In this document: positions 9,401 to 15,213 of the stretch, in pieces
How the letters are laid out: the number at the start of each line of letters is the position of its first letter
Position numbering within the stretch: the stretch's first letter is position 1
DNA from: JBFLYZ01 sp040756415
GTDB lineage: Bacteria > Bacteroidota > Bacteroidia > JADZBD01
Length of the DNA: 28,952 nucleotides
Assembly (NCBI GenBank): GCA_040756415.1
Contig: JBFLYZ010000050.1
Location: 1 to 28,952, forward strand
Direction: 5' to 3'
Made by a program: the position numbers and the translations under genes
Notes under the pieces: generated by a model
What the model saw: only the letters and a program-made list of their open reading frames with translations
Databases searched by the model: none
Told to the model about the DNA's origin: nothing

Positions 9401-12199
9401 CCTGCCACCTGCTTTGGCGCGAGCAACGGCAGCGCCACATCCACAGCGGGCGGAGGCACGCCTGGCTACAGCTACTCCTGGAGCAATGGCGACACCAACG
9501 TCAACACTTCCGGTCTTGCAGCGGGCACTTACACTTTAACCGTGACCGATGCCAACGGATGTACGATCACGGCTACGGTTACCATTACAGAGCCCACCCA
9601 GGTTGTAGCGAGCATCATCTCTTCCACCAACGTGCTCTGCAACGCGGGCAATAACGGTGCGGCCACGGCCAACGCCACAGGCGGCACACCGGGATATACC
9701 TATTCCTGGAGCAACAGCCAGACGGGCGCCAACGCCACCGGCCTCACAGCGGGCACTTACACGGTGTACGCTACCGATGCCAACGGGTGTACCGCGCAAA
9801 CTACGGTGACCATCACCGAGCCCACCGCGCTGGCGCAGACCACATCGTTCGTGCAAAGCACCTGCGGCAATCCCAACGGATCGGCATGCATCAGCGTAAC
9901 GGGAGGAGTAACACCTTACAGCTACTCCTGGAGCAACAACGGCACCGCCAACTGCATCAGCAACTTGATGGCGGGCGTTTACACGGTGGTGGTGACCGAT
10001 GCCAACGGATGTACCATCACCGCCAGCGTGACCGTGCCCAACGCGGGCTCGCCCGTGATCAGCATTGCCGGCTCGGTGAACGTGCTTTGTTTTGGCGGAA
10101 ATAACGCAAGCGCCAGCAGCAGCGTAACGGGCGGCACGCAGCCCTACAGCTACCTCTGGAGCAACGGACAGACCAATGCCAGCGCAACCGGACTGACCGC
10201 AGGCGTTTACTTCGTAACGGTGACCGACAGCAACGGATGTACCGACTCGGCCAGCGTGACCATTACCGAGCCGCCCCTGCTCACGATCAGCGCCACCAGT
10301 GCCAACGTGCTCTGTAACGCGGGCAATACCGGAAGCGGCACGGCCACTGCCGCAGGCGGCACTCAGCCGTACAGCTACCTCTGGAGCAATGGCGATACCA
10401 ACGCTAACGCAACGGGTTTGGTAGCCGGCATTTACAGCGTAACGGTTACCGATGCCAACGGTTGTACGGCAATGACCAGCATTACCGTAACCGAGCCTCC
10501 CGCGCTTACCCTGAGCGCAAGCGGTACGGCAGCCTCCTGCTTCGGATCATGTAACGGAACGGCCAGCGCGCTGGTAGCGGGCGGAACCTTCCCCTACGCC
10601 TACTCCTGGAGCAACAACGCAACGGCATCCAGCCTCACGGGCCTCTGCATGGGCGTGTACACCATCACCGTGACCGATACCAATGGCTGCGTGATCAGCG
10701 ATACGGCCGTGGTGACCGAGCCCACGCAGATCGTGCTGAGCGCAACGGCCACGCAGGCGCTCTGCGGTAATAACAATGGTACGGCTACGGTGAGCGCTAC
10801 AGGCGGCACACCGGGCTACCTCTACTCCTGGAGCAACGGGCAAACCACCGCTACCGCCAGCAACCTGGCGCCCGCTACCTATACCGTAGTGGTGACCGAT
10901 GCCAACGGATGTACGGCCAGCATTACCGTAACGGTGACCACGCCCGCACCGCTGGCCATCTCCATCAGCGGCACCAACGTGAGCTGCTTTGGCGGAAGCA
11001 ACGGAACGGCCACGGTAGTGGTTACGGGCGGAACACCCGCGTATAACTACTCCTGGAACAACGGTGGCACAACGGCCTCGATCTCTAACCTGCCCATAGG
11101 CACCTACTTCGTGATCGTGACCGACCAGAACGGCTGCAGCATCACCGCGCAGGTGGCCATCACGCAGCCCACCCAGCTCACCACAACCGGCTCCACCCTC
11201 ACCTACTGTGCGGGCGGAAACGGAACGGTAGCCGTGCTGGCTCAGGGCGGCACACCGGGCTATACCTACTCCTGGAACAACGGGGCCAGCACATCCATGA
11301 TCAGCATTGCGCCCACGGTCAGCACCACCTATACCGTGTGGGTGACCGATGCCAACGGATGTACGGATATCGACTCCTCGGTCGTGACGGTGAACGCCCT
11401 GCCGGTGATCAGCTTCTACGCCAGCGACAGCTCGGGCTGCGCGCCCCTGTGCGTAACCTTTACGAACACCACGCCCAATACAACGGGCTTGTTCTGGACC
11501 ACCACCGATGCGGCCGGCAGCGGAACGGTGAACAACTGGCAGCACTGCTACAACACACCGGGCAGCTACGATGTGAGCATTACCGTTACGGACAACAACG
11601 GCTGCTCCAGCTCGCAGACCGTAACGGGACTCATCAACGTGTACCCCGTGCCGGTGGCCGACTTCACCATGAGCCCGCAGCCCGCCACCATACTTGATCC
11701 CGAGATCTGCTTCACCAACACCTCAGTGGGCGCTACGCAGTACACCTGGGATTTCGGTGACCCGCTCAACAACAGCAGCAGCAACTCCAGCAACCTGGAG
11801 GATGTATGCCACCTGTACAGCGATACGGGCACCTACTGCGTAACCCTGTGGGTATCCAATGCCGATGGCTGTACCGACTCGGCCATGTACTGCCTGATCA
11901 TAGGACCTGACTTCACCTTCTTCGCGCCCAATGCCTTTACCCCGTACAACGGTGACGGCAACAACGATGTGTGGATGCCCAAGGGCACCGGCATAGATGT
12001 GGATAACTACGACCTGTGGATCTTTGACCGCTGGGGCAATATGATCTGGCATACGGATGTATGGGGCAAGGGCTGGGACGGACGTGCCAATGGCGGGGAA
12101 GAGATAGCCCAGATCGATACCTATGTGTGGAAGGTGAATGTGAAGGATATCTTTGGAGACCTGCATCAGTATGTGGGACATGTAAGTATCATTAAGTAA
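497..12199 (+). CDS. Giant SprB-repeat adhesin with T9SS type B sorting domain (copy 1)
   Basis: A 3900-residue cell-surface protein with a signal peptide ending AFA before Q22. Domains in order: four Cys-containing beta-sandwich repeats of 155-156 residues, PPC-like (about 23-634; motif QCFYIVVDGY); a jelly-roll or carbohydrate-binding-like domain (about 635-839); Ig-like and PKD domains (about 840-1076); about 34 SprB repeats of about 75 residues (1077 to about 3630; core SNGxTTxxxTGLxAGTYTVTVTDANGC, shown schematically, two Cys each); two PKD domains (about 3640-3800); and a C-terminal gliding-motility/CHU_C type B domain (NAFTPYNGDGNNDVW...FDRWGN...WDG). Type B domains direct export by the T9SS, and in Flavobacterium SprB this kind of protein is a mobile gliding adhesin. 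A PorP/SprF-like partner is usually encoded next to such genes, but none is in this window. No Shine-Dalgarno site is visible. It is the second gene of a two-gene operon and ends at a strong hairpin (12274-12325). Confidence 0.95.
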   Translation: MKKFYLLLLLTALFGGTSAFAQGGNTCAAAAAAPLTIPGTWAAQSTCGDANDYTGTNSTCIPTTYYNAMDWFYYFCAPANACINISLTNLSSGQNNQPAYASLSVFNACPGTLNACVGGNYQYLAANTNYPNGPSVQLNVTAGQCFYIVVDGYTTTGYANCFNYTLNITSTPPLNQTPGGNTCAAAQAAPLTIPGTITGQTTCCGGNDFTGTNSTCISSIYYNTNDWYYYFCATSNACITISLANMTSGSAGLPAYASLTVLNGCPGTGTCVGGGYQYLAANTTYPTGPSVQLNVTTGQCFYIVVDGYTANGYANCFNYNLVTTSQPALNQTPGGNTCSTAVANPITLGQTYTGQTTCCGGNDFTGTNSTCLTSTYYTGNDWYYYFCATQNGCVTVSMPNTSSGTTGQAAYPSISVLNGCPGTGTCIAGSYTYVGANTTVAGPSVNFNVTAGNCYYIVVDGYYFSGSYSNCVNYSLTTTFQPPLNQTPGGSSCSTAVANSMTLGQQYCNQSTCCGGNNYTGLNGCLSTTYYTANDWIYYVCANQTGYMSITLSNITASMASYPSLSVFSACPGTAGACVASNYVYVAANTSGTLTVTFMANANQCFYIVVDGYAYSGSYANCFNYCIQSTITPIPQNASCVNTDFEQGTLNGWFCTYGTAVVGCTACPCPAPYYNMTGIGAQVGRHTIMTAGTDPCGGFSVIGQGTRSLKLGNNLTGAQAEAVSQTFMVSLANASFTYRYAVVFEDPGHTADYQPFFRARLKDQNGNLIQCSQFCVSAASNLTGFLNSTTCTGVKYKPWTTVNVDLSAYVGQYVTIEFENGDCAAGGHYGYSYVDCSCAPSVIQANNDSICVGQCFTLTAPTGYASYSWSPGNNTTTAYTVCPTTTTVYTLTLTAFNGCTTQAFDTIAVFPYPVAGFTYSPNPVTCNTPVTFTNTSTITPSSPLTYSWSFPGGSPSSSTLQNPPPVTWSTPGTYTVTLTAWSPGGCSNTYTQTITIPACTGTVTATGGTICSGACMTLVANATSPNTPLTYSWSPNVGTTSSVNVCPTATTVYTVVATDAMGLTSTDTAIVTVIPPINITLTPTNILCNGGSNGSINATITGGQAPYTYSWSNGATTQNISNLTAGSYTLTVTSAYGCTGTANVTITQPPLLTVNASSTNVSCFGGNNGTLSATASGGTPAYTYLWTPGNLAGANQSNLAAGTYTITVTDANGCTATATTTITQPTQITATQSQVNVLCNGQCTGTATVTASGGTPGYTYTWSTVPPQYTATATGLCAGTYTCTIRDANGCTATSTFTITQPPVLNVSLTGTNVLCNGGNTGSATSSVTGGTPAYSYSWSNGQTTANATGLAAGTYTLTVTDANGCTRTATVTITQPTLLNATISASTNVSCNGGSNGSATVSASGGTPSYTYLWSNSQTGTTATGLSAGTYTVTVTDANGCTATATVTITQPPLLNVSLSGTNVLCNGNTTGSATSGVTGGTPAYSYSWSNGQTTANATGLAAGTYTLTVTDANGCTQTATVTITQPPLLNATISASTNVSCNGGSNGSATVSASGGTPSYTYLWSNSQTGTTATGLSAGTYTVTVTDANGCTRTATVTITQPPALTLSTSFTQATCGNANGSVSVTATGGTPAYSYSWSNGATTASVTGLAANIYSVVVTDANGCTATASVTVPNAGSPTVTITGQVNVLCNGNSTGSATASATGGTPGYTYSWSNSQTGTNATGLAAGTYTVTVTDANGCSAQATVTITQPPALTVSATGTNVLCFGGNTGSASASATGGTPNYTYVWSNAQTGANATGLAAGTYTVTVTDANGCTATSTVTITQPTLLNATISASTNVSCNGGSNGSATVSASGGTPAYSYSWSNGQTSTNATGLAAGTYTITVTDANGCTRTATVTITQPPALTLSTSFTQATCGNANGSVSVTASGGTPAYSYSWSNGATTASVTGLTANIYSVVVTDANGCTATASVTVPNAGSPSVTISSSVNVLCNGNSTGSATASASGGTPGYTYSWSNSQTGASATGLAAGTYTVTVTDANGCSAQTTITITQPPALTVSATGTNVLCFGGNTGSASASASGGTPNYTYVWSNAQSGLNATGLVAGTYTVTVTDANGCTAQTTVTITQPTQVTVTIPASVNVSCNGGSNGSATASGTGGTPAYTYSWSNSQTGANATGLAAGTYTVTVTDANGCTATATVTITQPTAITLSTTFTQTTCGNNNGSASVSATGGTPGYTYSWSNGATTAAISNLAVGVYNVTVTDANGCTATAIVNIPSAGSPTVTITSQVNVLCNGGNNGSAVSSATGGTPGYTYSWSNSQTGTTATGLSAGVYTVTVTDANGCTAQAAVTITQPPALAATLSGSPALCFGASNGSATSNVTGGTPSYTYSWSNGQTTANATGLAAGTYTLTVTDANNCTTTATVTITQPTQVTVTVPASANVLCNGGNNGSATASASGGTPGYTYSWSNAQTGATTTGLTAGTYTVIATDANGCTAQTTVTITEPTALAQTTSFVQSTCGNANGQACVTVTGGTGPYTYLWNNSGTTSCISNLSANTYSVVVTDANGCTITASVTVPNAGSPTVSISASANVSCNGGSNGSATATATGGTPGYTFSWNNSQTGATATGLAAGTYIVTVTDANGCSAQTTVTITQPPALTLSLSGSPALCFGASNGSATSTAGGGTPGYSYSWSNGDTNANTSGLAAGTYTLTVTDANGCTITSTVTITQPTQVTVSITASANVSCNAGNNGSATASAGGGTPGYTYSWSNSQTGANATGLTAGTYTVIATDANGCTAQTTVTITEPTALAQSTTFVQSTCGNANGQACVTITGGTPGYSYLWSNGGTTSCISNLMAGIYTVVATDANGCTITASVTVPNAGSPTVTIPASTNVSCNGGSNGTATATATGGTPGYNYSWSNGQTTATATGLAAGTYIITVTDANGCSAQATVTITQPTPLTLTLAGTPATCFGASNGSATSTAGGGTPGYSYSWSNGDTNVNTSGLAAGTYTLTVTDANGCTITATVTITEPTQVVASIISSTNVLCNAGNNGAATANATGGTPGYTYSWSNSQTGANATGLTAGTYTVYATDANGCTAQTTVTITEPTALAQTTSFVQSTCGNPNGSACISVTGGVTPYSYSWSNNGTANCISNLMAGVYTVVVTDANGCTITASVTVPNAGSPVISIAGSVNVLCFGGNNASASSSVTGGTQPYSYLWSNGQTNASATGLTAGVYFVTVTDSNGCTDSASVTITEPPLLTISATSANVLCNAGNTGSGTATAAGGTQPYSYLWSNGDTNANATGLVAGIYSVTVTDANGCTAMTSITVTEPPALTLSASGTAASCFGSCNGTASALVAGGTFPYAYSWSNNATASSLTGLCMGVYTITVTDTNGCVISDTAVVTEPTQIVLSATATQALCGNNNGTATVSATGGTPGYLYSWSNGQTTATASNLAPATYTVVVTDANGCTASITVTVTTPAPLAISISGTNVSCFGGSNGTATVVVTGGTPAYNYSWNNGGTTASISNLPIGTYFVIVTDQNGCSITAQVAITQPTQLTTTGSTLTYCAGGNGTVAVLAQGGTPGYTYSWNNGASTSMISIAPTVSTTYTVWVTDANGCTDIDSSVVTVNALPVISFYASDSSGCAPLCVTFTNTTPNTTGLFWTTTDAAGSGTVNNWQHCYNTPGSYDVSITVTDNNGCSSSQTVTGLINVYPVPVADFTMSPQPATILDPEICFTNTSVGATQYTWDFGDPLNNSSSNSSNLEDVCHLYSDTGTYCVTLWVSNADGCTDSAMYCLIIGPDFTFFAPNAFTPYNGDGNNDVWMPKGTGIDVDNYDLWIFDRWGNMIWHTDVWGKGWDGRANGGEEIAQIDTYVWKVNVKDIFGDLHQYVGHVSIIK
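563..2398 (+). repeat. Four tandem N-terminal PPC-like domain repeats, 465-468 bp each
   Basis: Units begin at the GG(N/S)(T/S)C motif, at about 563, 1031, 1496 and 1961. The spacings are 468, 465 and 465 bp (156, 155, 155 residues). Each unit carries STCCGGN(D/N)(Y/F)TG or a variant, a (D)W(Y/F/I)YY(F/V)C motif, a CPGT motif and QCFYIVVDGY or NCYYIVVDGY near the end. The second adhesin (from 26060) has only three units. Its first resembles a fusion of units 1 and 2 here. Confidence 0.85.
3725..11400 (+). repeat. SprB repeat array with a 903-bp higher-order period
   Basis: About 34 repeats of roughly 225 bp. From repeat 8 onward they fall into tetrads led by a 'CGN(A/N/P)NG' type repeat, usually ending in VPNAGSP. 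The marker TGCGG of the leading repeat sits at 5348, 6251, 7154, 8057, 8960, 9863 and 10763, so five successive intervals are exactly 903 bp and the sixth is 900 bp. The first seven repeats follow another order. Repeats 4-5 and 6-7 are a near-identical dimer with a 453-bp offset (for example 4631 onward against 5084 onward, where more than 120 nt match without change). The pattern implies growth by unequal exchange of whole tetrads and dimers. Confidence 0.9.
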
Positions 12200-12273
12200 T
12201 TAACTTCTCAGCAAAGAGAAGCCCTTAGAGAGAATACTGAAGCGATTTTTGCTTCGCTTCAGAGAGCGCACAC

Positions 12274-12325
12274 AACAGGCACCCGTAACCTGCATGCCGC
12301 AGGGATGGGGTGCCTGTTTGATTTT
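12274..12325 (+). terminator. Terminator hairpin after the giant adhesin
   Basis: AACAGGCACCC (12274-12284) pairs perfectly with GGGTGCCTGTT (12308-12318). Inside the loop CCTGC and GCAGG form a second 5-bp stem, and TGATTTTA follows. A smaller hairpin, CTGAAGCG (12237-12244) with CGCTTCAG (12255-12262), precedes it. The T-run is interrupted, so the strength is uncertain. Confidence 0.6.
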
Positions 12326-12359
12326 ACAGAGTGGGATAAGTGTAATAAGCTTTGCGCTT

Positions 12360-12400
12360 ACCTGCCTGCCCTTACGCACACCTTTTTGCGGCAGGCAGGT
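12360..12400. repeat. Split copy of the CCTGCCTGCC/GGCAGGCAGG palindrome
   Basis: ACCTGCCTGCC (12360-12370) and GGCAGGCAGGT (12390-12400) are perfect 11-bp arms around a 19-nt loop. The arms are identical to the halves of the uninterrupted palindrome at 16459-16480, so this is the same repeat family with an opened centre. The rest of 12200-12477 holds the terminator and, at 12448-12453, a GTTAGC site 24 nt before the next start codon. Confidence 0.7.
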
Positions 12401-12477
12401 CCGGGGAAAATACCGGATAATGCTTATATTTATTGTGCTTATAACGAGTTAGCTACAATGCCCAAAAAGACAACGCA

Positions 12478-13650
12478 ATGACACGGTGGACAGCTATTCT
12501 TCTCCTTGCAACTATTCTTGCATCGACAGTTGCACTCGGACAGACAAATCCAAAACATACTTATGTTAACGGGTACTATCGAAAAGACGGAACGTATGTC
12601 CAAGGACACTACAAAACAACCTCTAACAGTACCAACCGAGACAACTTTTCCACGAAAGGAAATATAAATCCATACACAGGAAAACCGGGTTGGATTCAGC
12701 CGGACAATAACTCAACATATTCAACTTATCCCTCTTCGACAAATTCGACTTACCCATCAGGCAACTCGAATTATAATTACTCAGGCGGATATACCTCTAG
12801 TCCAAAATACTCAGGAACCACGAACTCTTCTGGACAAAAGGTAATTAACTATTCAAACGGTCAGGAAGTATTCGGTCTTTGCAATTATTGCTTTGATGTA
12901 ATCTATAAAGAAACCCTCGACTATTACTGGTATACACCATATTCAGGAATTCAAAAAACTCAAGGAGGTTCAGGAGGGACTTTACTTGATGGAGAATACA
13001 TGTTTTACAATGAAACTGGAAAACTGCTCATTAAAGCTAATTATAAGAAAGGAGTGGAACACGGTGATTATATAATTTGGGATGAAAGTGGTGACATCAA
13101 AGAAAAAATGCACTACACAGAGGGCGTTCTTGACTACGCAAAATTTACAAACGATGATGGATATATAATTGAATGGAAAGGAGAAATATTTAAGATTGGA
13201 AGTGTAAAAAACGTATACACTAAATATGGGACACTTATAGAAACAGCAACGGTGCTCGAAGACTTTAAATTCCAATATAAACTTTTCTACGAATTTGGTG
13301 GACAACTTGAATCTGAATTTACCAAAGGAATCGGTGAATACTATTATGGTTCGTACAAAACTTATTATCAAAACGGGAATCCAAAAGTCATCGGACAATT
13401 CACAGACAATTTCCAGGATGGAGTTTGGAAATACTTTGATGAAGACAGTTCGTACACCACGACAACTTATAGAATATATACCGAAAAATATCCGAACGGG
13501 AAATTAAAAGTAAAAGGGGGACAATATTATAGTTCAATTAAACAAGACTGGATTAAACATGGTAAGTGGATTTACTTCAAAGAAAATGGCGAGGATTGGG
13601 CAGACGTGAAACAATTTAAAAACGGAATGGAAGTCCCAACTAAAAAATAA
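12478..13650 (+). CDS. Secreted MORN-variant repeat protein, cassette-like
   Basis: A 390-residue protein with a signal peptide (to about residue 21, ALG before QT). Residues 27-70 carry the widespread 'HTYVNGYYRKDGTYVQGHYKT' type stretch and GNINPYTGKPGW. A Ser/Tyr/Asn-rich low-complexity linker follows (70-130). The C-terminal half has MORN-variant (YwqK-like) repeats of the form DGEYMFYNETGKLLIKANYKKG, GSYKTYYQNGNPKVIGQF and HGKWIYFKENGE. Such repeats occur in secreted Bacteroidota proteins and in YwqK-type proteins, and no enzyme activity is expected. Base composition is clearly more AT-rich than the adhesin before it or the genes after 15.4 kb. GTTAGC and an AAAAGACA leader precede it, matching the leader of the gene at 14646, which suggests arrival as a gene cassette. 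The function is unknown. Confidence 0.85.
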   Translation: MTRWTAILLLATILASTVALGQTNPKHTYVNGYYRKDGTYVQGHYKTTSNSTNRDNFSTKGNINPYTGKPGWIQPDNNSTYSTYPSSTNSTYPSGNSNYNYSGGYTSSPKYSGTTNSSGQKVINYSNGQEVFGLCNYCFDVIYKETLDYYWYTPYSGIQKTQGGSGGTLLDGEYMFYNETGKLLIKANYKKGVEHGDYIIWDESGDIKEKMHYTEGVLDYAKFTNDDGYIIEWKGEIFKIGSVKNVYTKYGTLIETATVLEDFKFQYKLFYEFGGQLESEFTKGIGEYYYGSYKTYYQNGNPKVIGQFTDNFQDGVWKYFDEDSSYTTTTYRIYTEKYPNGKLKVKGGQYYSSIKQDWIKHGKWIYFKENGEDWADVKQFKNGMEVPTKK

Positions 13651-13710
13651 ACTCTCCGTAGACAGACTCGCAGCTATACACGGTTGACAACTTCGCAGTA
13701 ACAGACCCCC

Positions 13711-13762
13711 GTTGGGCGAAGGTTGTACCTTCGTCCGTTGGGCGAAGGTTGTACCTTCGTCC
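13711..13762 (+). repeat. Two tandem REP hairpins upstream of the RAYT gene
   Basis: Two identical 26-nt copies (13711-13736 and 13737-13762) each begin GTTGGG and contain the stem CGAAGGT/ACCTTCG (7 bp, 3-nt loop) with a mismatch near the foot. A related unit lies in the opposite orientation after the transposase gene (14436-14460). The foot GTTG resembles the conserved tetranucleotide of REP elements. Confidence 0.8.
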
Positions 13763-13771
13763 GCTATTACA

Positions 13772-13786
13772 GGCAGCTATGCTGCC
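13772..13786. repeat. Short palindrome between REPs and transposase gene
   Basis: GGCAGC-TAT-GCTGCC forms a 6-bp hairpin right after the REP pair. It may be part of the REP-type mobile structure or a small upstream terminator. Nothing decides between these. Confidence 0.45.
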
Positions 13787-13815
13787 AGATATTTTTTAAA
13801 GCTCATCCGAATTTG

Positions 13816-13823
13816 TATTTTTG
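13816..13823 (+). promoter_or_regulatory. -7 promoter element of the RAYT gene
   Basis: TATTTTTG matches the Bacteroidota TAnnTTTG -7 consensus 10 nt before the ATG at 13834. No good -33 TTG is visible at the right distance, so only the -7 box is supported. Confidence 0.45.
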
Positions 13824-13833
13824 AGCCTCAGCC

Positions 13834-14400
13834 ATGTCTACCGGGTACAAGATAGACGATCAATCCGCCCTTCATTTTGTCACTTTCCAGGTTGTACAGT
13901 GGGCCGACCTGTTCACCCGGAAAATTTACCGTGATATTGTTATAGACAGCCTAAAATATTGCCAGGCTAACAAGGGCCTTGAAATCTATGCGTATGTTAT
14001 TATGTCCAACCATATTCACCTGATGGTGCGCAGCGACAAGGAAGATCTGAGCGGAACCATCCGGGACCTCAAGCGGCACACCAGCAAACAGATTATCCTG
14101 GCCCTTGAAGATAATTCGGAAAGCAGGAGGGAGTGGCTAAGGATGATATTCCGCTATGCCGCCAAAGGCCACAGCCGGAACAAAGAATACCAGGTATGGA
14201 CGCATGAAAACCATGCGGAACATATTTTTTCGCAAAAATTCATTGAACAGAAAATAACATATATTCATTACAATCCGGTGCGCGCAGGCATTGTTGAGAG
14301 GCCCGAAGATTATTTGTACAGCAGCGCGCGCAATTATGCCGGGCTGGAAGGCTTGCTGGACGCAGAACTTGCAGTATTCAGGTGGAGGACTGTAAAATAG
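13834..14400 (+). CDS. REP-associated tyrosine transposase (Y1_Tnp/RAYT family)
   Basis: A 188-residue single-strand DNA transposase-like protein. The HUH metal-binding motif is at SNHIHLMVRS (His60, His62), preceded by the strand AYVIM. The C-terminal helix carries YIHYNPVRAGIV (143-154) followed by YSSARNY, both hallmarks of the IS200-like Y1_Tnp/RAYT family. Family members nick REP hairpins in single-stranded DNA through a tyrosine in a C-terminal helix. Tyr143 and Tyr146 are candidates, but I cannot decide which, if either, is catalytic. The gene is flanked by REP hairpins in opposite orientation (13711-13762, 14436-14460), as expected when a RAYT and its substrates form one unit. The frame is intact, so it may be active or domesticated. 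Such genes normally do not move at high frequency. Confidence 0.92.
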   Translation: MSTGYKIDDQSALHFVTFQVVQWADLFTRKIYRDIVIDSLKYCQANKGLEIYAYVIMSNHIHLMVRSDKEDLSGTIRDLKRHTSKQIILALEDNSESRREWLRMIFRYAAKGHSRNKEYQVWTHENHAEHIFSQKFIEQKITYIHYNPVRAGIVERPEDYLYSSARNYAGLEGLLDAELAVFRWRTVK

Positions 14401-14435
14401 CGCGTACGGGGCAGATAAAATCTACCGGATAGTCA

Positions 14436-14460
14436 GACGAAGGCACAGCCTTCGCCTAAC
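14436..14460 (-). repeat. Inverted REP hairpin downstream of the RAYT gene
   Basis: Stem CGAAGGC/GCCTTCG with loop ACA, ending CCTAAC. Read on the minus strand it is the same element as the upstream REPs, with three differences in 25 nt. Two of them turn a T-A pair into a C-G pair in the stem, a compensatory change. Confidence 0.8.
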
Positions 14461-14494
14461 CTGGGACACTGCATCGGGGGACAGAGCGCCAGCA

Positions 14495-14624
14495 GCCAAC
14501 AACACCTTGCCGCAATGGCGGGTGACGAGCAAGTTGAAAGTTTTCTGCTTTCTATTACCTTTGTAGCGGGTGACAGTTTTGTAGCAGTAAATCCGCCACT
14601 GACGGCAAGCTGTGAACCGTTAGC
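14495..14624 (+). other. attC-like imperfect inverted repeat ending in GTTAGC
   Basis: The left arm (14495-14523) reads GCCAAC, CAC, CTTGCCG, CAA, TGGCGG. The right arm (14591-14624) contains, as its reverse complement, GCTAAC, CAC, GCTTGCCG, CA, TGGCGG. The arms pair over about 29-34 nt with unpaired extra bases on one side, around a loop of about 67 nt, and end at GTTAGC (14619-14624). This is the general form of an integron attC site. The outer boxes fit the classical RYYYAAC/GTTRRRY consensus only in part, and no integrase is in the window. Confidence 0.45.
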
Positions 14625-14645
14625 ATCAATTTCACAAAAGACAAA

Positions 14646-15170
14646 ATGACACCTCATTCACTCTGGACAATTCTTCTAAAAATTTTAGGACTATCAATTC
14701 TTATTGATGCTTTAACTGTAATTCCCCAGTCATTTAATTCCGGTCTAATGGTCGGACAGTCTTACAGCAACGACAATTCCTTAAGCACTTTAATTGCCCT
14801 CGCTTTTATATTTCTTGCTTCATTGGTATATGTACTCTTCATCTGGGTTTTTCTCTACAAGACAGATTGGTTAATAAATAAACTCTCACTCGACAGACAC
14901 TTTCGTGAGGACAAATTTGAAATTAACTTTCACTACTCGACAATTTTGCAAATTGCAATAATTGTAATCGGTGGACTAATTTTCGTAGACAGTTTGCCAG
15001 AGCTATGTCGAGAGATATTTTTATTCTATCAGCAAAAAAGTATCTTCCGAGAGAACCCGACAACCAATTGGGTAATTTTTCATTTCGTAAAAACCCTTAT
15101 CGGTTATCTTTTAATGACAAATAGCCAACGACTGACAGATTGGATTGAACGCAAAAGACAAAAAGAATAA
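14646..15170 (+). CDS. Multi-pass membrane protein of unknown function, cassette-like
   Basis: A 174-residue protein with about four hydrophobic segments: roughly 7-25, 47-72 (LIALAFIFLASLVYVLFIWVF), 98-116 (ILQIAIIVIGGLIFVDSL) and 142-157 (WVIFHFVKTLIGYLLM). It ends in a charged tail, WIERKRQKE. I recognise no family. It is strongly AT-rich compared with the genes after 15.4 kb. The ATG follows the attC-like structure by 21 nt. The leader (GTTAGC, CAA, AAAAGACA, ATGACAC) resembles that of the gene at 12478, which suggests both arrived as mobile cassettes. The end of the gene lies only about 40 nt before a truncated gene fragment, so the cassette's right boundary is missing or decayed. Confidence 0.75.
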   Translation: MTPHSLWTILLKILGLSILIDALTVIPQSFNSGLMVGQSYSNDNSLSTLIALAFIFLASLVYVLFIWVFLYKTDWLINKLSLDRHFREDKFEINFHYSTILQIAIIVIGGLIFVDSLPELCREIFLFYQQKSIFRENPTTNWVIFHFVKTLIGYLLMTNSQRLTDWIERKRQKE

Positions 15171-15213
15171 ATCATTCTCGCTCGACAGTTTCGCACAGCA
15201 GACAGCATCGCGC

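Noticed and set aside
3725..11400. CRISPR-like or satellite repeat array
   Set aside because: The periodic units are in-frame coding repeats of about 75 residues with conserved protein motifs, not short direct repeats with unique spacers.
13711..14460. GTTGGGC and GCCTAAC read as integron core sites around the transposase gene
   Set aside because: They match GTTRRRY/RYYYAAC by sequence, but they are the feet of the REP hairpins, whose stems and covariation explain them fully.
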